Part shown: positions 10,419-19,845 of the stretch, piece by piece
Numbering within the stretch: the stretch's first letter is position 1
How the letters are laid out: the number at the start of each line of letters is the position of its first letter
Assembly (NCBI RefSeq): GCF_003114815.1
Contig: NZ_BFAZ01000009.1
Coordinates: forward strand, 1,364,001 to 1,428,000
DNA from: Leptospira ellinghausenii
GTDB taxonomy: Bacteria > Spirochaetota > Leptospiria > Leptospirales > Leptospiraceae
DNA: 64,000 nucleotides
Reading direction: 5' to 3'
Made by a program: the position numbers and the translations under genes
The notes under the pieces: generated by a model
What the model was told of the DNA's origin: nothing
Seen by the model: only the letters and a program-made list of their open reading frames with translations
Databases searched by the model: none

Positions 10419-12653
10419 TTAATTTTTGTTCCGTATACTTTCTAAGGAAGAACGAATTAATGTTTCCGATTTTCCTCCCACACGGATGAAAGCAGGTGGT
10501 TTGCCTATGGGTGCAGAGACTTGTATTTTTCGATTTCCTTCATAGGTTGTGCCTGTCCAAAAATGTGTCCATTTCCCTCGAGGTAAATACACATCTTGTA
10601 CAATTTCATTCGATTCCACAACAGGAGCGACGAGTAAGTCATCTCCTAAGAAAAACTGGTATTTGTAATTGAGGAGAATTTTGTCCTCTGGTTCCACTAT
10701 AGCATTGTGTCTTACAACAGGAAGTCCTGTTTTGGATGCTTCATCCACCAAACTTTGGATATATGGTTTTAAGGCAAAATGGATCCTTGCGATTTTGGCA
10801 AAGAGTTGGACTGTATCTTCATCTCCAAGTGATTTGGTTCCATCAGGTTTTGTGTAAGTGTAAACTTGCCAGTTTTTTAGAGGTCTGTTCCCTTCATGTG
10901 TACGAAACACTGGGGTAAAAGCAGATACTTCTGCCCATCGGAGTAATAATTCTTTTGTGCGGTGGTAGTTTTTTAAAGGATTGGATATGGTTGTGTAACC
11001 TCCAATATCACTATGGTTTAACGCATAACCGCTGATACCCGATGTTGTAAGGCCTACGATAGAAGAAGGTAGGCCATCATTAGTTCCAAAACTTACCATT
11101 TGGTCTCCTTCCCAAAAAAGTGTGGAATAGGCATTGGAATAACTATACCCAGCTCTTGTAAAAAAGACAATTTTTCCTTCCATCCCTGCTTCTTTGATGG
11201 CTTCACGATTGATCCTTGCCCAGTCCACTGGGTAACGGTTGTGATACACTTTTGCATCCACACCGGAGTGAAGTTTGGCATCATAGGGCAACCATTCTCC
11301 GAAGTCGGCCATCCACCCAGAAAGACCCATTCCAATTAAATTCTTTTTGATGAGGTCCTTTGTCCATTTCACAGCGAGTGGATTGGTAAGATCAATGAGG
11401 TAAGCGGGAAAACCAACCGTTTGGATGAGGTAATCTTCTCCTTTCGCATTTTTAACAAGATACCCTTTTGTTTTTGCTTCTGTAAGAAGGGGATTCGTAA
11501 AATCATCACCAGGTTTTTTAGGATCAGTATCAGCTAAGAAAGAATTGATATAACCTAATACCTGCACGTTTTGGTCATTCATCGATTTAACAAATTTTTT
11601 AAAATCTGGATAGAGGTTTTCATCGGCATACCAACGCCATTTGAGTTGGTCACCAAAATTGGTAACACGCCTTCCACACCAGTCTTGGATCCAAAGTGCG
11701 GTGACGGGGTTACCAGCATCTTTTGCTTGTTTGACGATAGCAGAAACTTTTTCTGTTCCTCCTTGAACACCTAACCAAGTACCATACGCCCACTCTGGGA
11801 GTTTGGGAAAACGACCAGTTTTTTGTGTGTAGGTTTCGATGAGTGATTTGGCAGATGTGCCAAGCCATATGGACCCAGAAATGGATTTTTCAGATTGGAA
11901 GTCCCAAAATTCAACTTTGGTTTTTTTAGCATGATCAAAATCAAACTTCGCATAACCACTGTTCTCAAAAAAGACCGATCGATTTTCTGAACTGATATAA
12001 TGGGGGATTGGGGCATAAGTAGTGTAAGCGTTTCCACCAGCTCCTGCAAGTAAATTGGCTCCTGTGGTGATGGGTTGGTCTCCACGACCAATTCCTTGTT
12101 CTTCAGTGAAGAAAAATGGTTTTTTTCCTTTGAACTCATCATAAGTGAATTGTTCCCCGAGTCCAAAAAACTTTTCATCTGGTTGAGACGCATACACAAA
12201 TTGGATTCGATTTAGGTTTTCATCAGAAACAGTGATTTTGAACTCAATTTCAGTATCAGATTTTGCGACAAAGTTGACTTGGTAATTGGAAGAACAATTT
12301 TTCCCTGTTAATTTACCAAGGATGGTAATTTTCCCAACTTCTTTTTTGATGGAATCCACAGTTTGTTCGGAACAAGTCCGTTTGATTGACTCTTCAAATT
12401 TAAAAGATGCCATTCGGTATTTGGAAATGGTTTCAATTTCCGAAACAGAGAGGAAAGGTTCATCTAACGACAATTTAATGAAGATTTTGTCAAAGGATGT
12501 GTTTTTGAGAACAAGCTCAGTTGGTTTTTGGATCCATTGGATTTGTTTGGAAACTTGGAAGGTTTCTTCCTGAATGGGAGTGGGTGTGAGAACATGAGAT
12601 GCACATTCTAAAAACAAAAAGAAAAAACATAGGGATAAAAAACGAAAAACCAT
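10419..12653 (-). CDS. GH31 glycoside hydrolase lipoprotein, sulfoquinovosidase type
   Basis: A family 31 retaining alpha-glycosidase. The catalytic nucleophile is the Asp of GWMADFGEWLP (about residue 450), and the acid/base is the Asp of LFWEGDQM (about residue 516). The block WIQDWCGRRVTNFGDQLKW near residue 320, plus the MADFGEWLP context, resembles YihQ-type sulfoquinovosidases more than ordinary alpha-glucosidases, which suggests a sulfolipid-derived substrate. The start is ATG 12653, behind TTGGAGGATCCG. The N-terminus is a lipoprotein signal (FFFLFLECAS), so the enzyme should be membrane-anchored outside the cytoplasm. It lies between a rhodanese-like gene and the phosphoesterase on one strand. 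Confidence 0.85.
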   Translation of the reverse strand: MVFRFLSLCFFFLFLECASHVLTPTPIQEETFQVSKQIQWIQKPTELVLKNTSFDKIFIKLSLDEPFLSVSEIETISKYRMASFKFEESIKRTCSEQTVDSIKKEVGKITILGKLTGKNCSSNYQVNFVAKSDTEIEFKITVSDENLNRIQFVYASQPDEKFFGLGEQFTYDEFKGKKPFFFTEEQGIGRGDQPITTGANLLAGAGGNAYTTYAPIPHYISSENRSVFFENSGYAKFDFDHAKKTKVEFWDFQSEKSISGSIWLGTSAKSLIETYTQKTGRFPKLPEWAYGTWLGVQGGTEKVSAIVKQAKDAGNPVTALWIQDWCGRRVTNFGDQLKWRWYADENLYPDFKKFVKSMNDQNVQVLGYINSFLADTDPKKPGDDFTNPLLTEAKTKGYLVKNAKGEDYLIQTVGFPAYLIDLTNPLAVKWTKDLIKKNLIGMGLSGWMADFGEWLPYDAKLHSGVDAKVYHNRYPVDWARINREAIKEAGMEGKIVFFTRAGYSYSNAYSTLFWEGDQMVSFGTNDGLPSSIVGLTTSGISGYALNHSDIGGYTTISNPLKNYHRTKELLLRWAEVSAFTPVFRTHEGNRPLKNWQVYTYTKPDGTKSLGDEDTVQLFAKIARIHFALKPYIQSLVDEASKTGLPVVRHNAIVEPEDKILLNYKYQFFLGDDLLVAPVVESNEIVQDVYLPRGKWTHFWTGTTYEGNRKIQVSAPIGKPPAFIRVGGKSETLIRSSLESIRNKN

Positions 12654-12713
12654 CGGATCCTCCAAGAGCGAGAGCTTAGTGAACCGATGGTCTTAAGTTA
12701 CGTAAATCTTTTT

Positions 12714-13565
12714 TTAGACTTTCTTTCGATCGACTCCGCCTACCCTAGGAGCCGAAGCTTGTGCGCCTTGTTTGGCACCAAAAACGGCAACAGCTTGTTT
12801 TGGTAAATTGGACTTACGCCATTCAAACCAAGAACCTTGGTAAGTTGTGACATCAATGTATCCTGCCTCTCGTAACATTAGAGCTAACAAACAGGATCTG
12901 GCACCATTGTAATCATAAATGACAGTTGGCCTTTCGGGCATAAATGGAAAACCGTTGAGGCGTTTTTTGAAAAGGGAACGTTCAATGAGGTTGGCTTCTC
13001 CATCATACAAATTCCTCCAATCCCAAAGGAAAGCTCCTGGCAAACGGCCACAGAGTGTTCCTTCTTCTGGTGCCGTGAGACGAGGAAGGCGACCTTCGTA
13101 TTCGTCCATGGTCCTTGCATCGAAGATTTGTAATTTAGTAAGATTGCGTTCCATAAAGGCTTTATCAACGACACCTTCAATTGGTTTTGCTTTATCTGCA
13201 ACAGGAGGTTCGATTTTGAGTTCTCCTTTTGCTTTTTTACCGTTTGCTGGCCACTTTTGACCAAGAACGTAAGCATCTTTGATTCCCATTCCTCGGAGTA
13301 AATACACCATACGAGTGGAAAACATCCCCATTCCTTCATCAAAAACAATGATTCTTGTCTTTTTTGATTTTTGAAACTCTTGGACCACTGCAGCCATTGG
13401 GCCATATAATTTTTTTTGGGATTCAGGGTCAGAGCCGAATGCTTTTTTGATAAATGGATAGTAGTAGGCACCTTCTAATGTTTCTTCTTCATATGCTGAT
13501 TGGGAACGACAATCGATGAGGAAGTCACCAGGTTCTATTTCGGTTTTAAGAAAGTTCCAGTTCAA
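12714..13565 (-). CDS. Two-domain rhodanese-like protein lacking the catalytic cysteine
   Basis: Tandem rhodanese domains as in thiosulfate/3-mercaptopyruvate sulfurtransferases: the N-terminal domain has [19 protein letters not shown] and [19 protein letters not shown], and the C-terminal domain has [19 protein letters not shown] and QGSWFEWR. The active-site loop reads [13 protein letters not shown], so the position normally held by the catalytic Cys is Asp218. A Cys appears at 225, outside the usual loop start. It may therefore lack sulfurtransferase activity or use another residue. The start is TTG 13565 behind AGGAGA. It heads the minus-strand run toward the GH31 gene. Confidence 0.85.
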   Translation of the reverse strand: MNWNFLKTEIEPGDFLIDCRSQSAYEEETLEGAYYYPFIKKAFGSDPESQKKLYGPMAAVVQEFQKSKKTRIIVFDEGMGMFSTRMVYLLRGMGIKDAYVLGQKWPANGKKAKGELKIEPPVADKAKPIEGVVDKAFMERNLTKLQIFDARTMDEYEGRLPRLTAPEEGTLCGRLPGAFLWDWRNLYDGEANLIERSLFKKRLNGFPFMPERPTVIYDYNGARSCLLALMLREAGYIDVTTYQGSWFEWRKSNLPKQAVAVFGAKQGAQASAPRVGGVDRKKV

Positions 13566-13737
13566 AAAAGTATTCTCCTATTTCTTACATTACTTTTCCC
13601 CCCCTCGAATTTTTGAAAGTCTGAAAACCAAAAAAAAAATTCAAAGCTGGTCTGGGACATAATGAGAAAAGAAATCAATTGTTCGAGAGTTGATTCCGAG
13701 GGGTATAGAATCCGATACTAAAGATAGTCGGTAAACC

Positions 13738-14613
13738 ATGAATTGGCATGTTTCAATATCATTCTCAGTCATTTTAAGTCTATTTTCGTTAGCCAATCTA
13801 TCTGCTGACAAAAATCCAAAAGTTCAATCGTTACAATCATTGAACGATGAAATCATTCAATGGAAACAAGGTAAAATTTCAAAAATCTTCCAACAAAAAA
13901 TTCGAAATCGTAGTGTTTACCACACAAACGAAGAGAATTGCCAACTGGAGCTGGCATCTAAAATCTCCTCGGTAACTTATTACAGACTCAGTTGCCAAGG
14001 AAGTGAAGAACCAATTTTTATCGAATTTTTATCTCAGAATAGAAACAATTTACCTAAAGATGAATTTCGTTTAAAGTCTGTTCAACGAATTGGAAAAAAA
14101 CAATATTTGGAAATCCAAACAGGACTTAAATATGTTGGATCAAACGCATACGAAAGTGCAAAAACTAATTTTGATGATACAGATTTAGATTACCCACAAA
14201 AAAAAGTAAATCAGATTCGTAATGAAAAATCTGCCAACATAACCACTTATAAACCAATTCAAAATCCAAACTTGTTTTATTTTCAATCCATTGCAGAAAA
14301 TCCCAAGAGACGAAAAGAAGTACCTTCCAATTTAGAAATCTTTTTTGATTCTTCTTGTCCGCTGGAATTTGTAGAAAAAGACCAAAGTTTTTATTGGGAT
14401 CAGACAGTTTCTTATGTTTTTCGCATCACATGCGTTAAAGATTCCGTCTATCGATTGATACGTGCCCCCTCTGCACCTTCAGGTGAATTGATGGTTTCGA
14501 ATACCATTTGGAAAGATCCAAAACCAGGAGAACGAGTCTTAGGGAAGGCTCTCCTAAAAAAAATTTCAGAAACTCAAATCATTTGGGAGAAAGTAATTCT
14601 GTATTATGAATAA
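13738..14613 (+). CDS. Exported protein of unknown function
   Basis: A signal peptide (MNWHVSISFSVILSLFSLANLSA) is followed by a 268-residue mature protein that is basic and asparagine/lysine rich. Cysteines occur in separate places (NCQLELAS, LSCQGSEEP, SSCPLEF, ITCVKD), so two disulphides are possible in the periplasm. No family recognised. The last eight bases overlap the start of the HtrA-like protease gene, which suggests the protein works with that protease, for example as substrate, cofactor or inhibitor (inference). Confidence 0.75.
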   Translation: MNWHVSISFSVILSLFSLANLSADKNPKVQSLQSLNDEIIQWKQGKISKIFQQKIRNRSVYHTNEENCQLELASKISSVTYYRLSCQGSEEPIFIEFLSQNRNNLPKDEFRLKSVQRIGKKQYLEIQTGLKYVGSNAYESAKTNFDDTDLDYPQKKVNQIRNEKSANITTYKPIQNPNLFYFQSIAENPKRRKEVPSNLEIFFDSSCPLEFVEKDQSFYWDQTVSYVFRITCVKDSVYRLIRAPSAPSGELMVSNTIWKDPKPGERVLGKALLKKISETQIIWEKVILYYE

Positions 14614-16063
14614 AATCATCTTAATTTGTCTCAGCTTATTTTTATGGAGTGAGACAGTATTTTCACAAACTGAATCAGAACCTGCAGTGGATTCAATATT
14701 TCGTTCCGTAGTCCTCATACGGAATGAAGGTTTTAACACTGAGAATAAAACCCAACCATGGATGAAGAAAAATCTTTATACAGGGTTTGGTTCAGGATTG
14801 GTATTACCAAACCAAACTATCTTAACCAATGCACATGTAGTTCGTGATGCAAAACGAATTTTAGTGAAGAGTAGTTTCACTAAAAAAGAATACTTAGCAG
14901 ATGTAAAATTCATTGGTTATGATTGTGACTTGGCATTATTACAAGTGAATGATCCCGATTTTTCGGAACAAACAACATCCTTAAGTCTCTTAGAGGGAAT
15001 TCCCAATTTAGGATCGGATGTATTGTTATTAGGTTTTCCTAATGGCAATGACAGTTTATCCGTCGAAAAAGGATCCATCTTACGTTTTGAAAAGAATCGG
15101 TACACCTATTCTGGGTTAGATTATAGAAATGTATTAAAAATATCAGCAAATATCCAACCTGGGAATTCTGGTGGACCTGCTGTTCAAAATGGAAAGGTTG
15201 TTGGCCTCGTATTTCAGATCAGTACATTAGAACAGGGGATTGCGTATTTGATCTCCAATGACATCATCCGTCATTTTTTAGAAGATATTAATGATGGGAA
15301 ATATGATGGTTTTCCGAATCTAGGATTTACTTTCCAAAATGGAAATCCAAAAAGTTTAAAACAAGCGATGAAAGTTCCTGCTAGTGAAACAGGGATTTTT
15401 GTGAATCGAATTTATCCTTCTTCTACATTTTCGAAAGTTTTAAAAGAAAAAGATTTTGTAACTGCAGTGGATGGAATTTCCATTTCAAACGATGGTGAAC
15501 TCACTTCTTCCAATAAAAAAGAATTCATCATTGATTGGATTGAAGACAAACAATTGAATTCAAAGGTTACGATCAGTTTTTATCGAGCAGGGAAACAAAA
15601 CCAAGCTGAAGTCAATTTGCAAAAAAACTATGCATTGGAACTCTATCGAGATGGAACGGAAGATTATTTTTTGCAAGCTGGTTTTGTTTTCCAACCAATT
15701 ACACGATCTTTTTTCCACTCTGAAGATGGTGATTTAGATAGTTCCTTACAATACCACTACAGTTATTTTATCCAAGACCTCCTCTATCGGTATACAACAA
15801 GAGATATTGTATTGAGTTACACTTTTAATGATCCGGAAACGTCGAAGTATAAAAAATATAAATACAAAGTTGTAGAGTCGATTAACGGACGAGTTCCAAA
15901 AGATTTAAGTGAATTTAAAACCCTTTGGAAAGAAAATAAACGTGGAATGATTGTACTTAAATTTAGAGGAATGGATCTTCCTATTGTATTACGACCTGAA
16001 TCCATTTACCAAATGAACCAACGAGTTAAAAAAAGATATGGTGCAAATTATGAAGAACTTTAA
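14606..16063 (+). CDS. HtrA/Deg-like exported serine protease
   Basis: A trypsin-like S1C protease with a signal peptide (about residues 1-20). The triad is intact: His77 in LTNAHVV, Asp108 in GYDCDLALL, and Ser188 in QPGNSGGPAV. After the protease domain, a PDZ-like region (about 225-340) includes GIFVNRIYPSSTF and DFVTAVDGISI. A further C-terminal domain contains YKVVESINGRVPKDLSEFKTLW, resembling the extra Deg PDZ-type domain of plant and bacterial Deg proteases. It should act in the periplasm on misfolded or specific exported proteins. It sits between, and overlaps, both neighbours in one operon. Confidence 0.9.
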   Translation: MNKIILICLSLFLWSETVFSQTESEPAVDSIFRSVVLIRNEGFNTENKTQPWMKKNLYTGFGSGLVLPNQTILTNAHVVRDAKRILVKSSFTKKEYLADVKFIGYDCDLALLQVNDPDFSEQTTSLSLLEGIPNLGSDVLLLGFPNGNDSLSVEKGSILRFEKNRYTYSGLDYRNVLKISANIQPGNSGGPAVQNGKVVGLVFQISTLEQGIAYLISNDIIRHFLEDINDGKYDGFPNLGFTFQNGNPKSLKQAMKVPASETGIFVNRIYPSSTFSKVLKEKDFVTAVDGISISNDGELTSSNKKEFIIDWIEDKQLNSKVTISFYRAGKQNQAEVNLQKNYALELYRDGTEDYFLQAGFVFQPITRSFFHSEDGDLDSSLQYHYSYFIQDLLYRYTTRDIVLSYTFNDPETSKYKKYKYKVVESINGRVPKDLSEFKTLWKENKRGMIVLKFRGMDLPIVLRPESIYQMNQRVKKRYGANYEEL

Positions 16064-17414
16064 GTCGATTGTCCTTGTATCATTTTTAATATTGCTAACT
16101 TCAAATGTTTTTGCGGAAGAATTCGAAGATAAACGTGTCATTGAAGCAAGGGTAACCTTTCAAAAGATTAGCCACCAAAATCCATGGTTAGTTGGTGAAC
16201 CATTCAATCGCAAATTAAATATCATACACTTAGGAAAGGGACAATTTTTTGGTGTCACTCTTTCTAAACAAAACCCAGTTTATGCGGAATTTGAATCCTT
16301 TGATTATTCCGTACCAAAATTGGCAATCAAAGCTTATGATGGTGAAACTGGATTTATATTATTAGAATCAAAAGGAATGCAGAAATTACCAAAATCTGTA
16401 GGTTTGGATTTAAAACTGACAGACAAACATTGTCCCACTGGAAAATCTCGATATGTTTATTTGCCTTTTTCAAAAACTCCAATCAAAGTTTTTATGTTGG
16501 ATCAGAAAAAAACAGAAGAGTCAGATTTTTTCTTCAAAAATCAATTGTTATGCGGGATTACTATTTCTGATTTTTTGATCCCAACCGAATATGTAGAATT
16601 GTTTTTACGATCTGGTGGTAAGTCATTTCCTCACCCAGGATTCTTATTTGATGTGAACCTAACTCCCTCGGAAAAAGAATATTATTCAAAATCAGTTCCA
16701 AATCCACTTTTAGTTTCAGAAGTGATTCCTGGAGTTGGGCCTGCTTATAATTTATTCCCTGGAGACTTGGTGACTATGATCAACTCTTTTCCGCTTACGA
16801 AAGTAGATGAATGGGACCGTGCTGACAAAATCTTGGATTTGTTATTACGTAAATCCGATGGACATTTGCGAGAATTAGGTGAAACGATCCAACTCAAACT
16901 ACATCGTAATTTTCAAAGTCTCAGTATTTCTTATGATCTAAGGGCCTATGATTCTAATGATTTTTTAATTCCAGAAGAAGCAAAAGATCGCAGACCATTG
17001 TATTTGATTGTAGGGGGATTTTTCTTTACGGAACTTTCCAATGCCTATCTCAAAGAATTTGGTTCGGAATACCGGGTGAAGTCGGAAAAAAAATTAGTAT
17101 ATCTGTCTGATTATTACCAGAAGAAAGTCCACCCAGTGAGGGAAAAAATAGTAATCCTCAGTCGTGTTTTCCCCCTAGAAGGTAACCTAGGATACCAGGA
17201 CTTCCAAGATTTAGTCTTAGAGAAGGTAAATGGAACTCGCATTAGCTCCCTTAGCCAATTAAAAACTCTATTACAATCAGAAGAGTCCACCTACTACGCG
17301 TTTGAATTGTCTGGAGGAAAAATCGCCTTTTTTACAAAAAAGGAGATTCTGGATTTGCAACAAGAGCTTCAGTCTACTTACAAATTGGGACGTTCTTACA
17401 ACTTGGAAGACTAA
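16050..17414 (+). CDS. Degenerate HtrA-like protein without catalytic triad
   Basis: An exported protein (signal peptide MKNFKSIVLVSFLILL to NVFA) that follows the same domain plan as the protease before it. A beta-rich N-terminal domain (GKGQFFGVTL, AIKAYDGETGFILLES) lies where the protease should be, but has none of the AHVV, DLALL or GNSGGP motifs. A PDZ-like domain follows (SEVIPGVGPAYNLFPGDLVTMI), and then a C-terminal Deg-type domain (VLEKVNGTRISSLSQLKTLL). It is probably a pseudo-protease partner or adaptor. The start at 16050 overlaps the protease gene by 14 bp; an ATG at 16038 adds four residues. Confidence 0.75.
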   Translation: MKNFKSIVLVSFLILLTSNVFAEEFEDKRVIEARVTFQKISHQNPWLVGEPFNRKLNIIHLGKGQFFGVTLSKQNPVYAEFESFDYSVPKLAIKAYDGETGFILLESKGMQKLPKSVGLDLKLTDKHCPTGKSRYVYLPFSKTPIKVFMLDQKKTEESDFFFKNQLLCGITISDFLIPTEYVELFLRSGGKSFPHPGFLFDVNLTPSEKEYYSKSVPNPLLVSEVIPGVGPAYNLFPGDLVTMINSFPLTKVDEWDRADKILDLLLRKSDGHLRELGETIQLKLHRNFQSLSISYDLRAYDSNDFLIPEEAKDRRPLYLIVGGFFFTELSNAYLKEFGSEYRVKSEKKLVYLSDYYQKKVHPVREKIVILSRVFPLEGNLGYQDFQDLVLEKVNGTRISSLSQLKTLLQSEESTYYAFELSGGKIAFFTKKEILDLQQELQSTYKLGRSYNLED

Positions 17415-17476
17415 AATTCAAAAATAGATTTACAATTGTTAAAGGTAGGACATTCTAACTCACTAAGCCATTCCTT

Positions 17477-18382
17477 ATGAAAATCCTATTTGTTGACGAC
17501 GAAGAAACAATTCGTGAATTGTTTTGGGAATACTTCAAAGACGAATTTAAAGTTACATTAGCCTCCGACGGGATGGAGGCTCTTGCTATTGCCAACCAAA
17601 ACACTTTTGATTTAATCATTTCTGATATCAGCTTACCAAAATTAAATGGAATCCAATTCATACAAAAATTAAGGGCCGATGGAAACCAAACTCCCTTTTT
17701 AGTCATTACGGGAGACAGTGACATTCAAATTGCTATTGATGTGTTTCGCATGGGAGCCGTTGATTTTTTTCTAAAACCATTCCGAATGGAAGCTCTTCGT
17801 TCTCGGATTAAAAAATTTGAAAATGCAGACATTGATCTCACATTACTTTATAATAGTGGTGAGATCACGCAATTCAGTGGTGACTGCAAAATCAAATTAA
17901 AACCACAAATTAAAAAGTTAACATCCTATATTGCATTTTTAACCAAACAAATTTTAAATTCTCCACATGCTTCACCTGAAGATTTGATCTCCATAAAAAT
18001 TGTATTGTATGAATTATTAGCAAATGCAATCGAACATGGAGTTGCAGGTGTGAGTTATGCTGAAAAACAGGAATGTTTAGAGTCTAACCAAGATTATTTT
18101 AAGTATGTTGATGAAAGATGTGCGGGTAACAATTCATCCGTTTTTGTAGAATTACTGATGGATGATGTGGGAGTTACAATTGTGATTCGAGATGAAGGGA
18201 ATGGATTTGCTGTTTCTCAAATTCCCAACCCAATTGAGAATCCAAGTGCCAATTTAGTCAGTGGACGAGGGATTTTTTTAGCAAAAATGAATATTGATTC
18301 TATAGTTTATAATGAAAAAGGAAATGAAGTTCGATTTTTTAAAACTTGGAATCGGATTGCTGGAATTGCCAATCAAAACTGA
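17477..18382 (+). CDS. Response-regulator receiver fused to RsbW-like ATPase domain
   Basis: Residues 1-115 are a CheY-like receiver with acidic pocket Asp7/Asp8, phospho-acceptor Asp50 (LIISDISLPKLNG), Thr78 and Lys100 (FFLKPF). Residues 140-300 are a histidine-kinase-type ATPase of the anti-sigma (RsbW/SpoIIAB, HATPase_c_2) kind: N-box ELLANAIEHG (Asn183, Glu186), G1 RDEGNGF, and G2 SGRGIFLAK. There is no His dimerisation domain. Such fusions act as phosphorylation-controlled anti-sigma or anti-anti-sigma kinases. An insert between the N and G1 boxes (about 195-222) is unusual. The stop overlaps the convergent outer-membrane gene by 10 bp. Confidence 0.9.
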   Translation: MKILFVDDEETIRELFWEYFKDEFKVTLASDGMEALAIANQNTFDLIISDISLPKLNGIQFIQKLRADGNQTPFLVITGDSDIQIAIDVFRMGAVDFFLKPFRMEALRSRIKKFENADIDLTLLYNSGEITQFSGDCKIKLKPQIKKLTSYIAFLTKQILNSPHASPEDLISIKIVLYELLANAIEHGVAGVSYAEKQECLESNQDYFKYVDERCAGNNSSVFVELLMDDVGVTIVIRDEGNGFAVSQIPNPIENPSANLVSGRGIFLAKMNIDSIVYNEKGNEVRFFKTWNRIAGIANQN

Positions 18383-19845
18383 ATTCCTAAAGAAACATAA
18401 ATCCTTACGTATTCTTTGTTAGGTTCTTTTTCGGTAAATGGTTCCGTGATGAGAACTCTATTTTTTCTAGGATCCATTTCTGTATAAGAAAGACTAAATT
18501 GGGAAACTAAATTTCCAAAGTCTTTTGCTTGAACACTCAATTTACCAATCACCTCATTTCCTTTTCCTAAAATGGAATCAGATCGGTTTATAAATAGATC
18601 ACTGCGTATCCAGGAATTCCAATCCCAACCCAACTGAAGTCCAAACATCTGATTTCCTTTGTTTTCAAAATTGGGGTTTGTCGATACTGGACGATCTCGG
18701 AACAGAGGTGGATGGACAAAATCTAAGGATTGGTATAGTAAAAAGGAAGAATAACCTCCCATTACTCTTGGTTCGGCGAAACTAGACGCATAACCATTGC
18801 TATTTGAATCAATTCTTTCTTTTTCATCTTTTTTGGTGACAAGCCCAGCTAAAGCGAAACTCAATTTTTCATTTTGTGTGTGTAATGAAAAATAACCCAA
18901 ATACGAATTGGTTGCTATTTTTGACTCAGACCATGGGGAACCAGATGATTTTGATTCTCCTAAAAGCCTGATGGTTGTAAAATCAAACCCCCATGTTTCC
19001 AAAAACGGTTTGGACTGGAATTCGATTCCCGAATAAGAATACCTACCTGAGACTTTTTGGCCTGATCCAAGAGTAACGTTTGTATTGTGATTTGGGTCTT
19101 CGTATACAAAATGAAATAATCGAAACTCTTCCCAAAAAAGGATTTTTTCTGAGGAGATACGGCCACCATAAATTTCCCTACGGTATCCTGCCCATGGGGG
19201 CCCAAACCAATTTTCTAATTCAGGTTTGGCATTTAAACGAATTCCCGTTAGGCGGAAGCCATATTGAGTGTTCAGTGACAAAAAGATGGAATTGGCCATT
19301 CCCACAAATACAAATCCATAACGGTCAAGTCGATTGAAACCACGACCAAATTCCATAGACAGTTGGATTTTGGAAATTTCCTTTGTGAAAAGAAAACTAA
19401 CTTCTGTGTCATATACGGTTCTTACCTCTTTGTTCGTGATGCGAGATTCGCTGAGTATGACACGAGGTGCTACAAAAAATCCAGATGTCCATGTTGATTG
19501 GGTGAACGAAAATAATGCTGGAGTAGTCAGAATGCCTTCTGAATGATACCTGTTGGCTTTTTCGGAATCGATTCCACCTTTTTGGGATTGGAATTTGCCT
19601 CCTGATACAATGGAAGACTGGAATCCGAATCCATCCTTTTCAGAGGGAATGGGGAGCAAATTTTGGCGTTCTCCCACCTTCACCAATCCAAATTGCCGAT
19701 TGGCTCTATCATCGTCCCTTACCGAATCAGAATAGGATTGGGCACCAAGGAATTGAAAAAAAGAAAGAATGAGGAAAGAAACAATCCCGATACTAGAAGG
19801 GATGAAGAAAATACTTTTGAAATATCGGCATGGATTTCTTCTCAT
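18373..19845 (-). CDS. Probable beta-barrel outer-membrane protein
   Basis: A signal peptide (FLILSFFQFLGAQS) precedes a 450-residue mature protein with alternating hydrophobic/polar strands and ends in YVRIYVSLGIQF, a terminal aromatic strand typical of BAM substrates. Many short aromatic-rich strands (SFALAGLV, MFGLQLGWDWNSW) fit a barrel of perhaps 16-18 strands. I cannot assign a family; capsule-assembly Wzi-like or porin-like are possibilities. The ATG at 19845 has AGAGGG upstream. Its 5' end overlaps the 5' end of the divergent gene. Confidence 0.7.
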   Translation of the reverse strand: MRRNPCRYFKSIFFIPSSIGIVSFLILSFFQFLGAQSYSDSVRDDDRANRQFGLVKVGERQNLLPIPSEKDGFGFQSSIVSGGKFQSQKGGIDSEKANRYHSEGILTTPALFSFTQSTWTSGFFVAPRVILSESRITNKEVRTVYDTEVSFLFTKEISKIQLSMEFGRGFNRLDRYGFVFVGMANSIFLSLNTQYGFRLTGIRLNAKPELENWFGPPWAGYRREIYGGRISSEKILFWEEFRLFHFVYEDPNHNTNVTLGSGQKVSGRYSYSGIEFQSKPFLETWGFDFTTIRLLGESKSSGSPWSESKIATNSYLGYFSLHTQNEKLSFALAGLVTKKDEKERIDSNSNGYASSFAEPRVMGGYSSFLLYQSLDFVHPPLFRDRPVSTNPNFENKGNQMFGLQLGWDWNSWIRSDLFINRSDSILGKGNEVIGKLSVQAKDFGNLVSQFSLSYTEMDPRKNRVLITEPFTEKEPNKEYVRIYVSLGIQF

